A stretch of DNA of 64,000 bases, taken from the NCBI RefSeq assembly GCF_026914265.1, contig NC_069135.1, forward strand, positions 23,788,167 to 23,852,166. Reading direction: 5' to 3'. Of this stretch, positions 23,205 through 35,600 are shown in pieces (the stretch's first letter is position 1; each line of letters starts with the position of its first letter). The position numbers were made by a program, and so were the translations under genes. The notes below the pieces were generated by a model that saw nothing but the letters and a program-made list of their open reading frames with translations, did no database searches and was not told the origin of the DNA. This DNA is from Mya arenaria (Eukaryota > Mollusca > Bivalvia > Myida > Myidae).

Positions 23205-24125
23205 TCACTCTAACTCCACTGTGAAGTCCGTACTCTTTGTTGGCACAAACTTGAAGGCAACAATTTTACAATAATGTAAGAAAAACATTTCCGTTTTGCT
23301 AACAGCGACGTAGAGAATTTGTTCATCATTCGATTCCTTTACTGCAACTGCACTGGATTTCCCATCCAACATTGAGACCGGAAGGAAGTTGTTGAAAATC
23401 CACTGTCCGCCAGGATGCAGAAGTATCACTCCATCTTCTGAACTGGTTGCAAAAAAGGATGAACCCTCTTTGCTAACAGCTATGCCCTTCACTAAATACT
23501 TGTGTCCAGTTTCAAACGTCAATTCTTCATCATCAAAGTTGTCTCGTTTGAAAACTAGGAGTTTTCGATTATTTTCATCGCTAAGGAAAATTCTAAACTG
23601 CGAATCGACGTAGATTTTTGACAACCCTCTTGTCAGAGATAACTCCCCAGGCCGAAAGGTCCTTTTCATCTTTCTATTCTGTATATCATACATTTTAATG
23701 TAACCGGCGCGTCCTCGTGGAGCGAACGTGGTGAAAAGATAATTTCTTTGAAAACATATCCCAAAACAACGAGGATCCAGTTTGAGTTTATTGATTTCTG
23801 TTGGCAAAATTTCATCATCAACAGCTTCAAAGAACCAGACCTCACTGCCCACAAGAAATCCAGGAACAAGCACGGAAAACTCGTGCCTTTCAACGACCGC
23901 TAGATCGGCGATGCCCCAAAAGTATCCTGTTTCTCGCGAGGTAAATGTATATGTATGTATGTGATGTAAATCATTGTCGAACATCAACAAAACGTTTGAT
24001 TTTCGGTCAGCCACAATGATTTTGTCCTCTACTACAATCATAGCTGAGATGTTAGCATTGTTATTGTCAAGTTTAACACTTCCTATACCCTTCGCAGTCA
24101 AACTTGTTCTTCCCTTACTCATCAT
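23205..24125 (-). CDS. Beta-propeller (NHL/TRIM-tail-like) protein, copy B, intronless
   Basis: A single 306-codon frame with the same blade-like segments as copy A (KIIVADRKSNVLLMFDND, KIYVDSQFRIFLSDENNRK, SSFFATSSEDGVILLHPGG). The two diverge most in the first 15 residues and around residues 90-115. Homology continues about 65 bases upstream of both start codons (shared AAGTTCTTAA and CCAATCGA-GTA-A blocks, plus strand) and then stops. The duplicated unit therefore included a leader. Both frames remain open with mostly conservative changes, so both copies are probably maintained. No RING or B-box is seen; a missing upstream exon cannot be excluded. Confidence 0.75.
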   Translation of the reverse strand: MMSKGRTSLTAKGIGSVKLDNNNANISAMIVVEDKIIVADRKSNVLLMFDNDLHHIHTYTFTSRETGYFWGIADLAVVERHEFSVLVPGFLVGSEVWFFEAVDDEILPTEINKLKLDPRCFGICFQRNYLFTTFAPRGRAGYIKMYDIQNRKMKRTFRPGELSLTRGLSKIYVDSQFRIFLSDENNRKLLVFKRDNFDDEELTFETGHKYLVKGIAVSKEGSSFFATSSEDGVILLHPGGQWIFNNFLPVSMLDGKSSAVAVKESNDEQILYVAVSKTEMFFLHYCKIVAFKFVPTKSTDFTVELE

Positions 24126-24189
24126 GAAAAGTTCTTAACACAATACAGTTCTCAACATATTAACTTCCAATCGACGTATAATCACACAG

Positions 24190-25700
24190 CTTCTCTAAAT
24201 TGCACCAGGTAAAGTGCACAATCCTGCACGTTCATGGTATGTTTCATGTTTACATTCGAGTTGCCAAGATATTCACAAGATGATTCAGCCAACTTTATAA
24301 AGCAGACATTTTAAAACAGCTAAATCCTGAACGATACATATTCAATTATATAAATATATTTTAAATATATGCATTCATCGTCAAAATGGGACTATTGTAT
24401 TTGTATAAACTTTCTGCATGTTATACATATTTGTATTATGCATCACCCCGGTGTGCAGATTCATACATTTTAACCAAAAACGTCAATTATAACTTATCAC
24501 GTCCTTATGCGTCACGTGTTGAGACTTTAATGATCCAATTAAAATTCCATATTCGCTTTCAACTTTTCCCCGACTCGTTTCAAAACAAATGAGAACGATC
24601 GAAGGCATAAAATCTATTCCCGATTTGATGGCAATATATATATTCCATGAACTATACAAATATCATTGATAAAACATATATATAAATGTAGTAAACATTC
24701 ACGTGCAATGTACATTTTAACTGTATTGCACTAAGAAATATTTATTTAGACTCCGATGTTTCTTTAATACAACGCGTAATCTTACTAATGTTACCTACGA
24801 GTATATACATGATTTAATTTCGGGTACACAGGACCTTTTTAAACCCAAACGCCAATGGGGTCAAACGTCATTGGGGTCCAATACACATCGTATTTTAGTA
24901 ATCAGTGACAGCATGGTTCCAAATAATGACCACCCGATAGTAATCTATCGCAGTGGTGTCTCGTTACTGATAGGTAACATACATGGACCAATATCTCACA
25001 ATAACATGGCCATATCGATATTGAGGCGAGTATATATTGTATGCATTTAAAATGTATACTTTATGATTTATTTTTTTATATGCCTTCATTCAATAAGTAT
25101 ACTTTCCTATTATGACCAATGTTTAAATTATGTTGATGATTCGCATTTACGTGCATTGATGGTAAGTGAATTTGTATAATTGTGTTTCTTTCTTCACGAG
25201 ATTGTGAAATGAAACATAGCAAGCGATTCCACAAAACTGTTAAGACACATACAATTCGTTTCGCGTACTAATACACAAAATGACAATTTAATACATCAGC
25301 TCCTGCTTGATACCAATACACCAGCCTCCGAGTGAATAGTACACAACTTCTGTGTATTGCTCTTAATCTTTATTACCGGCTGCTGTCTAATATCAGAGCT
25401 CAGATATGAGTGTCTTGCTGTGCTGTGCAGAGCAGTGCGCTGCTGTCTAAAACTGTCCACGTTTCATTAAATAAATTGAATGAACAAAGCATGTTATCAT
25501 AGTTCGTTTATTTTGATTACGTTTTCCAACAATAATAAAAATAGTGTTAAATGCTGTAGACAAAGAATAAAGACAATGAAATAAACGTAACTGCATGGCC
25601 TTCCACAGTCACAAACTCACAGCATTCTCACCTCACAAAGAGTACAGTATGCGCCCTAGTCTACCACACCTCTACACTTTGAAACGAAGTAGCTGAAAGT
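24190..25700. other. Intergenic stretch, no recognisable gene
   Basis: AT-rich DNA with no supported exons. A short direct repeat around GCGCTGCTGTCTAA sits near 25380-25450. Confidence 0.4.
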
Positions 25701-25719
25701 AGTATTTGAGACTTCTTCA

Positions 25720-26120
25720 TAGCCCCCCCCCCTCCCCCGACTTCCCCACCCCTCTCCATGCAACCACCCTCAACCACGACATACAACCCACTAAAACACA
25801 ATGCAGTATTAAACACCGGCGTACAAACCACCTCGCATACTATATTGTATCTACTTATGAAAATGAAAGGGGTTCCCGTTTAGCCACCCCCACCTTCCCC
25901 CTCCTCCGACTTCCCCACCCTCTCCAACCACCAACAACCACGATATACAACCCACTAAATCACAATGAAGTATTAAACCCCGGCGTACAAACCACCTCGC
26001 ATACTGGCTCTATTGTATCTACTTATGAAAATGAAAGGGGTTCCCGGGTTTTAGTATTAAATCCGGGCGTACAAAACACTTCGAATACTCTATTGTATAT
26101 ACTTATACAACTTTACGGGG
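25720..26120. repeat. C-rich tandem repeat, about 164-bp unit
   Basis: The phrase CGGCGTACAAACCACCTCGC recurs 164 bases apart (about 25818 and 25982), and a third, shortened copy reads GGGCGTACAAAACACTTCGA near 26067. Units include a CCCCCTCCCCCGACTTCCCC block. The 157-codon frame running through the array is low in complexity and is not called as a gene. Confidence 0.75.
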
Positions 26121-26373
26121 GTTTTGGGTTTCCCAGGTTTTCGGTAATTCCACCGACCGGTTTTGTTCTTGTTTTTTAACTCGTGTATTCATCTAAGAGG
26201 AAATATAAGATACCATGCTAACCTTTTACGTCTATTTTCAATTCATTGACACTACAACGAAAGATGCTTTGGCAGGGACGTTTTGACTACTTGCATAAAT
26301 CTGTGTCACTAAAAAGCACCACCGGCAACATGACAGATTAAGAAATCACATTTCTATCGTTATTTTAATAACA

Positions 26374-26610
26374 ATGACACTTGTAAAGAACATGATAAGG
26401 CTTTCTATTTACAGAAAGCACTTTCATACAACAGTTCCATGGAGGAACAAGTCGATTACGGGGTATGAAGGCGCTGACAATGCACTACAAACGGTTACTG
26501 GAGGTCGTATTTACAAGTGGCTAGACGCTTATGAGGATTTCGTTGGGCTCACAGAGGTTAAACAAGCCCAGACTCAAGTAACAGAAGTACGTATATAATG
26601 AATTGATATT

Positions 26611-26661
<51 letters not shown>

Positions 26662-28406
26662 GGATAGTTAGGTAAATGCAAATATTGATATTTTCCACAA
26701 ATGGTGCTTTCCTGTTATAAGTGGTCAATTATTAAACTTATACTGCAGTCGAGTACTCAGTTGCATCATCATTTTTGGTATGAGCAGACTTGTTTCAATT
26801 TGAGTGCCGCAGTTTGTCACTTTTTTTATAATATCATAAGCTATTCAGAGTTCATGTTGATATCGAACTCTTTACTGACCCTTTGGATATGATATGAATG
26901 ATTTTTATGTTTTATTTTTCTAATTTGTATTGTTTAATGTTTCTTCAAAAGACAAATTAAAATTATAATATTAGACATAAAAAGATGGTGATACTCAGTA
27001 AATTCCTGAAATGCCATTTTGTTTGAGGTCTACCTACACGGTGTACGTGGTTTAAGAAAGCATATTCTTTCGAACAAACTACATGTATGTTACTTGCTGG
27101 GTTATTTTATGTTTTTTGTAGTGTTACAGGGAAAGTTTCCCTTAATGCCACTATTACAGCCAACAGGGATGTGATTTTACCATTCTGGCGTGGGAATCTG
27201 GGGCCATTGTAGGCCCTTAATGGGGGTGAACGCAGGCAAGGCTGCCTGAGTCAGAAGCAAAACTACTTTTTAGAAGCCAGATTGTGGGCTTTCCAGGGTC
27301 TAAATTTAAACTCATCAGATCTGCTTAATCCGCTGACAGATCACATCCATGAGCAAAAACATGGGTAGTCTTAGCCATTGTCAATAAACCAAGCATGACA
27401 CTCATTGATTTGTAGCTTTAATATTACTTTCACAATTTAATCTTCAATAGTATTTCCAAAAGCATTTAAGAATCAAAAATTGTACTACAAGTGTTCGATT
27501 TTTCCATAAAAGCTTATAATTTTTTTTTTCTTTCAACAGGCAGAGTCAAGTTACCGTGCTGTGCAGGAACAGAGAAGAGCGGCTCAACAACAGCTTACAG
27601 CTGTACAGGTGAAAATCAAGGGACTTGCCATGGAAATAGAGAAAACTAAAAGGGGAACAGATGCATACCTTGATTTGGTTACTAAAGAGAATGAGATCAT
27701 CAAAGACGAAAAAGATGTTCTTGAGAATCTCTCATTGTTAGAAGACAATGAAAAACAATCATTTACTCTTCTCTCTTCAGCTTTAAGAGAGAGTCATGAA
27801 AAAGAGAGAGCAAGAGCAGAGAGAATGAAATACTGGGGAGTTATGGGATCCATTATTGGAGCTGTGATAGGAATCTTTGGAACAACAGTGAATAATTATC
27901 TAAGAATGAAGGAATTAAGAAAGATTGTCACCATGTCAACAGAATCAAATCAAGAAAGCAGAGAGAGGACATTAGAATTGTGTTTAAATGTGAATGATCA
28001 GTATCGGAAAATTCATGAGTTTTTAATGGACATTAGATCTAAGACTGGTCTTAAACCTGTTGAACCCCAGCAAAAAGGTTTAAGTGTCACTCAAACAGTT
28101 GGTCTGACCACTGAAGCTAAATTAGAAGAAGTAATAGAAACTTTGAAAGAACAGGAGTCAAGGATCAGGAAAGATCTAGAAAAACTAGGTCATGTTTTAA
28201 TGTTAAAGCATGGAAATGGACTAGGAAGTTCTGATGCAGCGATTGATAGTACTGTTGTTTATGTTGGACCTGAAATCCAAACAATGCTGAATCAGACGGA
28301 ACAAAATATTGAGCGAAAAATGACTCATCATTCTGTAGGGACTGTAGTTTTTGTGGCAGCTGCAATTGCTGTGCCAATATTGTTGAAATTATTTTCTGGT
28401 AGTTGA
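26374..28406 (+). CDS. CCDC51: CCDC51 / MITOK mitochondrial potassium channel protein
   Basis: Two exons, 26374-26586 and 27540-28406, joined in phase 0 with a GTACGT donor and an AACAG acceptor, give 359 residues (human protein about 411). In vertebrates CCDC51 is the pore-forming subunit of the inner-membrane ATP-sensitive potassium channel. The N-terminus is basic and hydroxylated, like a mitochondrial import signal. DAYEDFVGLTEVKQAQ follows in exon 1, then a long coiled coil, and the highly conserved ALRESHEKERARAERMKYW. The first membrane helix is at about residues 169-189 (VMGSIIGAVIGIFG) and the second at about 334-354 (VVFVAAAIAVPILL) near the C-terminus. The start could be the second ATG at 26392, which would shorten the presequence by six residues. 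An (AT)n tract lies in the intron. Confidence 0.92.
26608..26658. repeat. (AT)n microsatellite
   Basis: Uninterrupted AT dinucleotides in the CCDC51 intron. A shorter TA run is at about 37108-37134. Confidence 0.95.
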
Positions 28407-28409
28407 TTT

Positions 28410-29387
28410 TGAATACTTGACTCTTTAGTTATTAAATATTATGTTCATTATTGTATGTGTTTAAAAATGAAATTAAAAGGATTTTCGAATGAAGTTTGAA
28501 TTCAAGTGCCAGTGTGTTGGTTTTTTGTTAATATATGGGTGTATTGCCCAAACTAGAACAGTCAGACTCAACAATTATAACAGCTTCTGCGGCTGGTTTC
28601 TGAAACTTTGGAAGTGACATGTTTTTCGGTCTGTCCTAACATAAATGGTAGAACAAATTTTGAGCCAAATATCCTGGATTGGGGATGGCCCCTTTTCACT
28701 TGTGAAAATAGCGAAACTAAATTACGAAAAAGCCAGATTTTTAAAACATTGATAATTAAAAATGTGCTAAGTTGTAAGTGGCTGTATGCAAAAATACACT
28801 TTAGATTATCATATGAAGTTTACAACAGCCCTTGAACAAAACAATGGATAAAACCGTAAAAAGTAGGGTTTTTTTAATAATGAATGGCGCCACATTTCTG
28901 TCCCATATAAGGCATGATATGTATATGCCAATTGCTGATGGTCGGTTATGTGGTCAAAGTGCACCAAAATAGCAGGCAATCATAGGAAGGGGTGGAGTTA
29001 ACACTGCAACCATTTAATGTTTCAAAATTTCAGAACGCTAATTATCATTTAAAACAGTTCTATACAACAAGGTATCTTATGAAATTTACAGAGATATAAT
29101 CAACTATGCTTATCCTTCCATATAGTTTTATTGTCCATCTGTAATAGTTTTGTATATTTAACAACAAACATAACAATATTTAATATGCGGAGGTGATATT
29201 ACAACAACCCAAAACACAATGAAACATTTTGTTATAAAGTGCCTTTTCAGAAGGATTCATAAGTGATATATGAAATTTAAAAAGAAGAAGAAAGACAATA
29301 ATAAAGTGTAAGATAGATCTATGAATAAGGATTCTAAAATACACATAATAGGAGGTACATCCCAGAAATAATAGGACACATCAAAAC
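28410..29387. other. 3' flank of CCDC51, nothing else recognised
   Basis: AT-rich DNA. No clear AATAAA lies within the first 100 bases after the stop. No gene was found in the rest. Confidence 0.4.
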
Positions 29388-29784
29388 ATACATGCCATAT
29401 CCCCCTGCGGGGGGAAAAATCCCCCGGAATTTCGACCCATCCCCTGGTCCCCCGCCAGGGGATCCATATCCTCTGGAATTTAAAAAAAAAAAACTTGCTT
29501 AAGGTTGACAGTGGAAAGCATCAATACAATTATGAGTGTGAAATTCCATGAAGGACAATGATCACTTAGTCCAAAAAATATTGTAATTTGAGGGTATTTC
29601 TGTATTTATTCTTATATTATAAATGCAGATATTGTGCAAATTTTCGTCGCGTTAAATTCCCCTGGTGTAATATCAAAATCCCCTGGAATTCAGACCAAAA
29701 TCCCCTGGAATTCAGACCAAAATCCCCTGGAATTCAGACCAAAATTCCCTGGGAAGCCTCTCAGGAATATGGCATGTATGCATC
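29388..29784. mobile_element. TIR element with an internal TCCCCTGGAATT minisatellite
   Basis: The left end CATACATGCCATAT is mirrored by ATATGGCATGTATG at the right. Both ends are lined with CCCCTGG-type palindromic text. Three to four 22-base units containing TCCCCTGGAATTCAGACC lie at about 29675-29745. A related piece with AATCCCCTGGTATGGTCTCC and AATATGGCAAGGCAATGTAT is at 32180-32330. Confidence 0.6.
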
Positions 29785-31715
29785 AAAATAAGCAAGAATT
29801 TTAGCAATAATATCATAAAATAAAGCAAAACTGTACAAATCATAGAAATATTTCTTTTATCTTTTTTGTAGTTCACATACTTGTTTGTTTAGCATCTTTA
29901 TACTGAAATGTTTTATTATTTCTTTCTGAATTTGATCAATGTATTTATAAAACATTACAATGAACAGAAACCCTATTTGTCTTAATTGGCGCCATTGCAT
30001 GTTATTTTATAGATGAAGTAAAAAAAATAATCAGTAAAAAGTGGTGGTGTGTAAGTTACTAACCTAAGAATAGAACACTTGTGTACAGTGGGCAGTTTTG
30101 ATAAATATTTTTGTTGAAACTTAAATTATCTAAAATCTTAATCATAAAATTTCTGTGTGTCAATAAGAAAAAAGAATTCATAAAACAATCAGCAAAGCTT
30201 CAGACAGAATTTTATAAAAAATAATCAGATCTTTACAAATGATAGTACAATAAGTTAAACAACATCAAACAACATACATAATTAAAGATACAATGTAGAA
30301 ATCTCATTATCAACACTGGAAATAAACAAAACAACAAAATGTAAATGGTCAGTAGCATGATGCTTAAGTCAGACAATGCTTTAAATTGTGTAATTGTTAT
30401 TAAAATCAATAGATCAATGTTATTCATTGTTAATACTATTAGGACCTTACATGAAAGTTCATATGGTATTAAGAGTTAAATTTTAAATGTTAAGTTTTCA
30501 CCAAAGATGAAAAAATGGTAATGTAATTTTATAAAGAATAAAATAATAATCCTACACATGTGTGCATTGTCATTTTGTCATTTTGTGAATGGGATTTTTA
30601 TATCTTAATATCCTATACAGTAAACCTTAGAATTTTGACTGAAAGGTTTTCCCCTACAAACTATTCTACAGACAAAGAAAATTGATGAAACCTTGACTAT
30701 TTTCTACGTAAAATTATAGACAAGCCTTTATAGTATACATGTTAAATTTAAATTTGCACTTTAAACATATTTTTCACTGTTTACAATGATTTAGTTAATA
30801 AAATAGATGCCCAACCTTGAAACATGATAATAATTAAGGGCGCTGCAGAGCAAACACCAACACTGTCTGTCTGTCTGTCACAACTTGACCACCTTTAAAG
30901 CCTGGGTCTTCTGTGCCTTGCCATACATGTGTGTATGGTTCCTGGCAAAAATGTGTACCAAGTTTCATATGAATATCTTCAAATGCATGTAACACATCAC
31001 CTTTATGTACTGAACACATGCCAATTTGATTAAAATTTCATTATGCAATAAAAAAAACCAGCCTGGACACAGCAAACTATTTTGTATAAGAATATATGCA
31101 GCATTCCATAATAATAGACCTGTAAGTGTGACCTTGACCTTTGAGTTAGGGACATGGCCAAGGTTGGCATTTTGCCCTATGACAATGTTGCCAACAACAA
31201 CACCAGGGCTATGACAATACCTTGACCTTTTTCCTCAAAATAACAAGGAAGCTCACAACAAACTTCCGTTAACAGTGACACAAATAATATACAGAAACTT
31301 TGACAACACAAAAATAAACATGAAGTATGGAAAGACAAATGGTATGTAATGTGTAAATTGGAGTAAAATCATCTTATAAAATCTTAAAAGCAGCAATATC
31401 TATGAATAACTATGCAATAATATAGTATAATATACAAATACAGGGGAATGTAAGAGCTGTTTATGTTATAGGTAGAACATATATATGCAAAATCTATCAA
31501 TAAGGGCATAATGAGGGAAGCAAACAATTAAGCCCTAACTGGTTTTACACAATATATACTCTAAATAGTCATATAATTTAACATGTCTTTAGCATGTGTG
31601 GAGGCTAATTGGGCCATATTGTCATATTTCTAGGTGTATTGTCTGTATTGCCTTTCAGGTGTTACCATAGAGAATCAAACACATCGGAAAAAATCAGGTA
31701 TATATATATAATCTT
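29785..31715. other. AT-rich stretch with a decayed repeat
   Basis: No gene was found. At about 30840-31260 a repeat of common mollusc type is visible. It has a CTGTCTGTCTGTCTGTC run, TGTACCAAGTTTCATATGAA, GTGACCTTGACCTTTGAG, and CCAGGGCTATGACAATACCT at the right end. Confidence 0.4.
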
Positions 31716-31965
31716 GGTTGTCCGGTTAGCACAGTGGTTAGCGCACTCGCTTCTCACCAAGGCGAACCGGGTTCGATTCCCGGCCAGGGTGCATGTGAGT
31801 TTGGTTAGTGGTCACCAAGCCGGACAAGTGGGTTTTCTCCAGGCACTCCGGTCTCCCTCATAACACAAGACCACAGTCTCGCACAACCTTGTGCCAGCAA
31901 GAGTGACTTAGAGTATCAGAACTTTCTTCACAATCGTTGTAAAATATATAATGTTTAAACTACAC
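31716..31965 (+). mobile_element. tRNA-derived SINE, full head and body
   Basis: The tRNA-like head has an A box (TTAGCACAGTGGTTAGCGC) and a perfect B box (GGGTTCGATTCC), followed by CATGTGAGTTTGGTTAGTGG and a body with AAGCCGGACAAGTGGGTTTT. The 3' end is ATATAATGTTTAAAC. An antisense copy is at 44812-45052 and a headless copy at 62517-62696. Confidence 0.85.
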
Positions 31966-32179
31966 TTGTTTTAAGCTCTTAGTTATTTATATATTTCCTT
32001 TAAATAATTTATACTGCCAATAAGTGTGTTTTCTGAAAAGCAATGTTTGTTGTTTTGAAAAGGTGGTTCAGTTTCAAAAATATAAAGTTGTTGATATCAA
32101 TGATATATTTGATGTTGTCGCCCATAAAATTGAAAAATTTATACTTTTTTTTTTTTGTGTGTGTTCTGCTCTGGTGAAA

Positions 32180-32330
32180 TTCAGGGATATATTAATCCCA
32201 ACAAGGGGATATGACATACAAAAAATCCCCCTGAATATTTTCAAAAATCCCTGAAATTTCAGCCTTTTTGAACAAATCCCCTGGTATGGTCTCCAGAAAT
32301 ATGGCAAGGCAATGTATGCATATATGTTTT
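32180..32330. repeat. Partial copy of the CCCCTGG-type TIR element
   Basis: Contains AACAAATCCCCTGGTATGG and CAGAAATATGGCAAGGCAAT, matching the right part of the element at 29388-29784. Confidence 0.45.
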
Positions 32331-32643
32331 CAATACATAAAAATAAAACAGTGAGGCCTTATGACATTGCCGCAAAGGGCAATTTTTATACAATTAACCA
32401 TTAAGATTATATTCTGATTCAGACAACAGGTTTTAAAAATCAAAAACAACAAATGCAGTGATATCATAAACTGCAATCTTTATACAATTAAACATTAAGA
32501 TAATTGTATTCTGAATTAGACAACAGGTTTCAAAAATCAAAAACAACAAGTACAGTGATATGTCACTCTTGTTAGTATATTGCATCTGCTTAGCATTATC
32601 ACAAACTCTGCACCAAGGTATAAATGGTTCCTTCAATGCCCAA

Positions 32644-35600
32644 TCAAACGACTGTCTCCTTTTCTCGTTTCTTTCGCTCTATTATGTCAAAGTACCTAAA
32701 TAAAAAAATATATGCTTAGTTTATGGTATCAATAATCGCAATTATCTCACGCCTGTATGCGCTTGCTAAATATATGCATTTTAAAAACATGCAGCAGAAC
32801 TTCTTACCATTTCATAAGCCAAGTAAAAGTGTAATTATTAGCTTGTTTGTCCAAAAATCTAACTCCTATGACTGGGTTCATGCTTTCTGATGACTGACCA
32901 AGCTACATTTTTTCATATGTTTCATGTGATCAAGAATCTCTTCAGGCCCTGTGTTCCATGGGCTCTATCAAGAATCGAGTATCAAGGGACCACATTCAAG
33001 CCCTAGTGTACACCCAAGTAATGTCTCTAGCTCATGTGATGTCCCCCCCCCAACTAGCATGTCAATGAGCTCATTCAGCAAGGTCGGTGTATGAGCAATA
33101 AATTTGCAACCAAGTAATGCCCAAGCCAATACCCCTTTACCTTGTCAATGAACTCATCCAGGCAGGTCCTGTGTACGAGAGGTTGCATCCAGGACTGAGG
33201 GATCACATCCAGAACCAATTTGTAACCAAGTAATGTCCCTAGCCAAAATTCCCTTACCTGTCAATGAGCTCATCTAGGCAGGCCCTGTGTATGAGACACT
33301 GCATTCAGGACTGGGAGATGGCATCCAGGCTTAATCTGCAACCAAGTAATGCCCCAGCAATACCCCCTGACCTGTCAATGAACTCGTCTAACCAGACCCT
33401 GTCAATGAGCTCATCCAGCCAGGCCCTGTGTCTGACTGGCTGCATCCGGGATTGAAGGATCGCATACAGACCTTATTTGCACTCAAGTAGTGCTCAGCCA
33501 ATAACCCCTTACCTGTCAATGAGCTCATCCAACCAGGCCCTGTGTTTGAGAGGTTCCATCCAGGATCGAGGGATTGCATCAAGGCCTAATTTGCAGCCAA
33601 GTAATGCCCCTGCTACAGCAGCATTTGCGTCAGCATCACCACCCTGAAGATAAAGAAAACAACAATTTTTCCTTTTTTACCATTTCTCATCCCTGGCTTC
33701 ACTTGCTACACTATGAAGAAACTTTGGACATGATTTTTAGGTCTAAAGTTGGAAATTGAGCTTAATTTTACTATCGATTATTGAAGTTTAAAGAGACCTA
33801 TGATGGGTTAATAATCAAATGTTTTCCTGCTTGTACAAACACTTAATGCTGTCGAAAGGAAGAACAAAAGGATATTCTTTCAATTATCGATTATGTGACA
33901 ATCAATTTCAATAATTGCCAATGATGTTTGATACATGAATACTTGATCATCAGAACGACACTACCTTTCTCATAGTTTTATGTGAAGGTCACCTCAGTAA
34001 AATCATGGTAGTGAGCAATATACAAATAGAGGGCTCAGAACAAGAAGGAGGTAGCACCTCTTTATATTTAGTGTAATGTCCATCTAGAACTCTAAGGCTT
34101 TAGCCAGGTTTTATAAAGATCAGGGTGCTGCAGAAGAGGATCAGAGTGCTATGGGAGAAAATGACACATTGTTATGTGCTGTAAATAGTTGTTATATATA
34201 ATGAATTTGACAGAAAATCTTATAAAAATTGTGTTAAATTGAAGCGATATTAGGTTTCAACAGCCAAATATATAAAGTCTGTATGTATTTATAAATATAC
34301 TACAAGTTTTAATTAAAACAAAAAAATATTTTGTTATAAATCCTTTAAGCATTAAATCTTAAAAAGGCTGAAGGGTACACATGCTGAGCTCCATGAGGGC
34401 AGAAGAGTGCTACCAAAAAAGGACAGCAACCTTTTATAACTCTTTAGGAAAACCTTTAATGAATCTCTCGAAATGCATGCACCAAGTAAATCCACTATTA
34501 GTGTATACCTCTAACACTATAGCTTGAATTGCTTGTCTGAAATCTTTCTGCCGCAGAGCCCAGAAACCTGCGCCTACAGCTTTATATGTATAGCTGGCCT
34601 TTGCAGGGTCATCGAGTCTCATCTCCTTAAGGCCTGGTGGGTACATATATGCTTTTAGCTCTTTGACCTGTCGAAAAAGAAGAGATATACACATGGTCTT
34701 TTCAAGTTATCAAAGAAGAAACTATTAGCACATATTTGTGTGTTTCATCTTGTTTCCTATCAAGCATTTTCAAATTTTAACCTTCGCTAATTGAATTATC
34801 ACAATCATTGGGCAGATTGTTCAGAACTTCGTTAATGTTAACAACATTGTTAACTTCATTACTGTTAACCTTTAAAGCTTTACTGTCCTGTAAGTTTCAT
34901 GGACACACTTGTGTTTTGCAGTATTTAGACAACTGTTACGGATGTGCTTGTTTTATTTAAATATATGAGTACATGATAAACTACATCACCTTTAAAAGCA
35001 ATGATTCTGTTAACAACGTTGGTATATTTAACAAAGTTCGTAACAATTGGCCCATTATCTACAGGATAAGTAAATGGAAATTCCAAGTACATTAGAATTC
35101 GTTAATTAACTTTAACACTAAAACCAAATACTGAATATATTTTTTAAATGAAAGGCTCCCGATTTGGAAAAAAATGAACTTAAAATATCCTTACACTAAA
35201 AAGTACCATTAATTTAAGCATTGAAAATGTTAGATTTCACACAGATTAAAACACAAACCCTTAATAACTTCACCTGTTGGTCAGTTGACAGCAATCTTGA
35301 GGCATACACAAAACAGTCATCGATAATGCCTTCAATATCGTATTTCCCGCTCTTCTTCATATGTTGTGGACTCTTCTGTATCAGCATGGCTATGGCGGCT
35401 GATACTGCTACACATGAGGCTTCACACCTGGAAAGAAACATTTTCAAGTATTTTTTTCCTTTATTTCAATGGTTTTTAATCTTAATAAGAGTAATCTCTT
35501 TTGAAAAATATTTAAAATCATATACTAGTAGTAACAGTTCCTCTAGAAATTTCATTCCCTTAATGTGTTTCATGAATATTTTAGAAGGCTACCCTCAGAA

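Noticed and set aside
25706-26179. 157-codon plus-strand open frame upstream of CCDC51
   Set aside because: It runs through a C-rich tandem repeat and its peptide only mirrors the repeat units; no domain or splice context.
31716-31790. Possible functional tRNA gene
   Set aside because: The A and B boxes are good, but the sequence continues into a SINE body shared with two other loci, and the acceptor stem does not pair.
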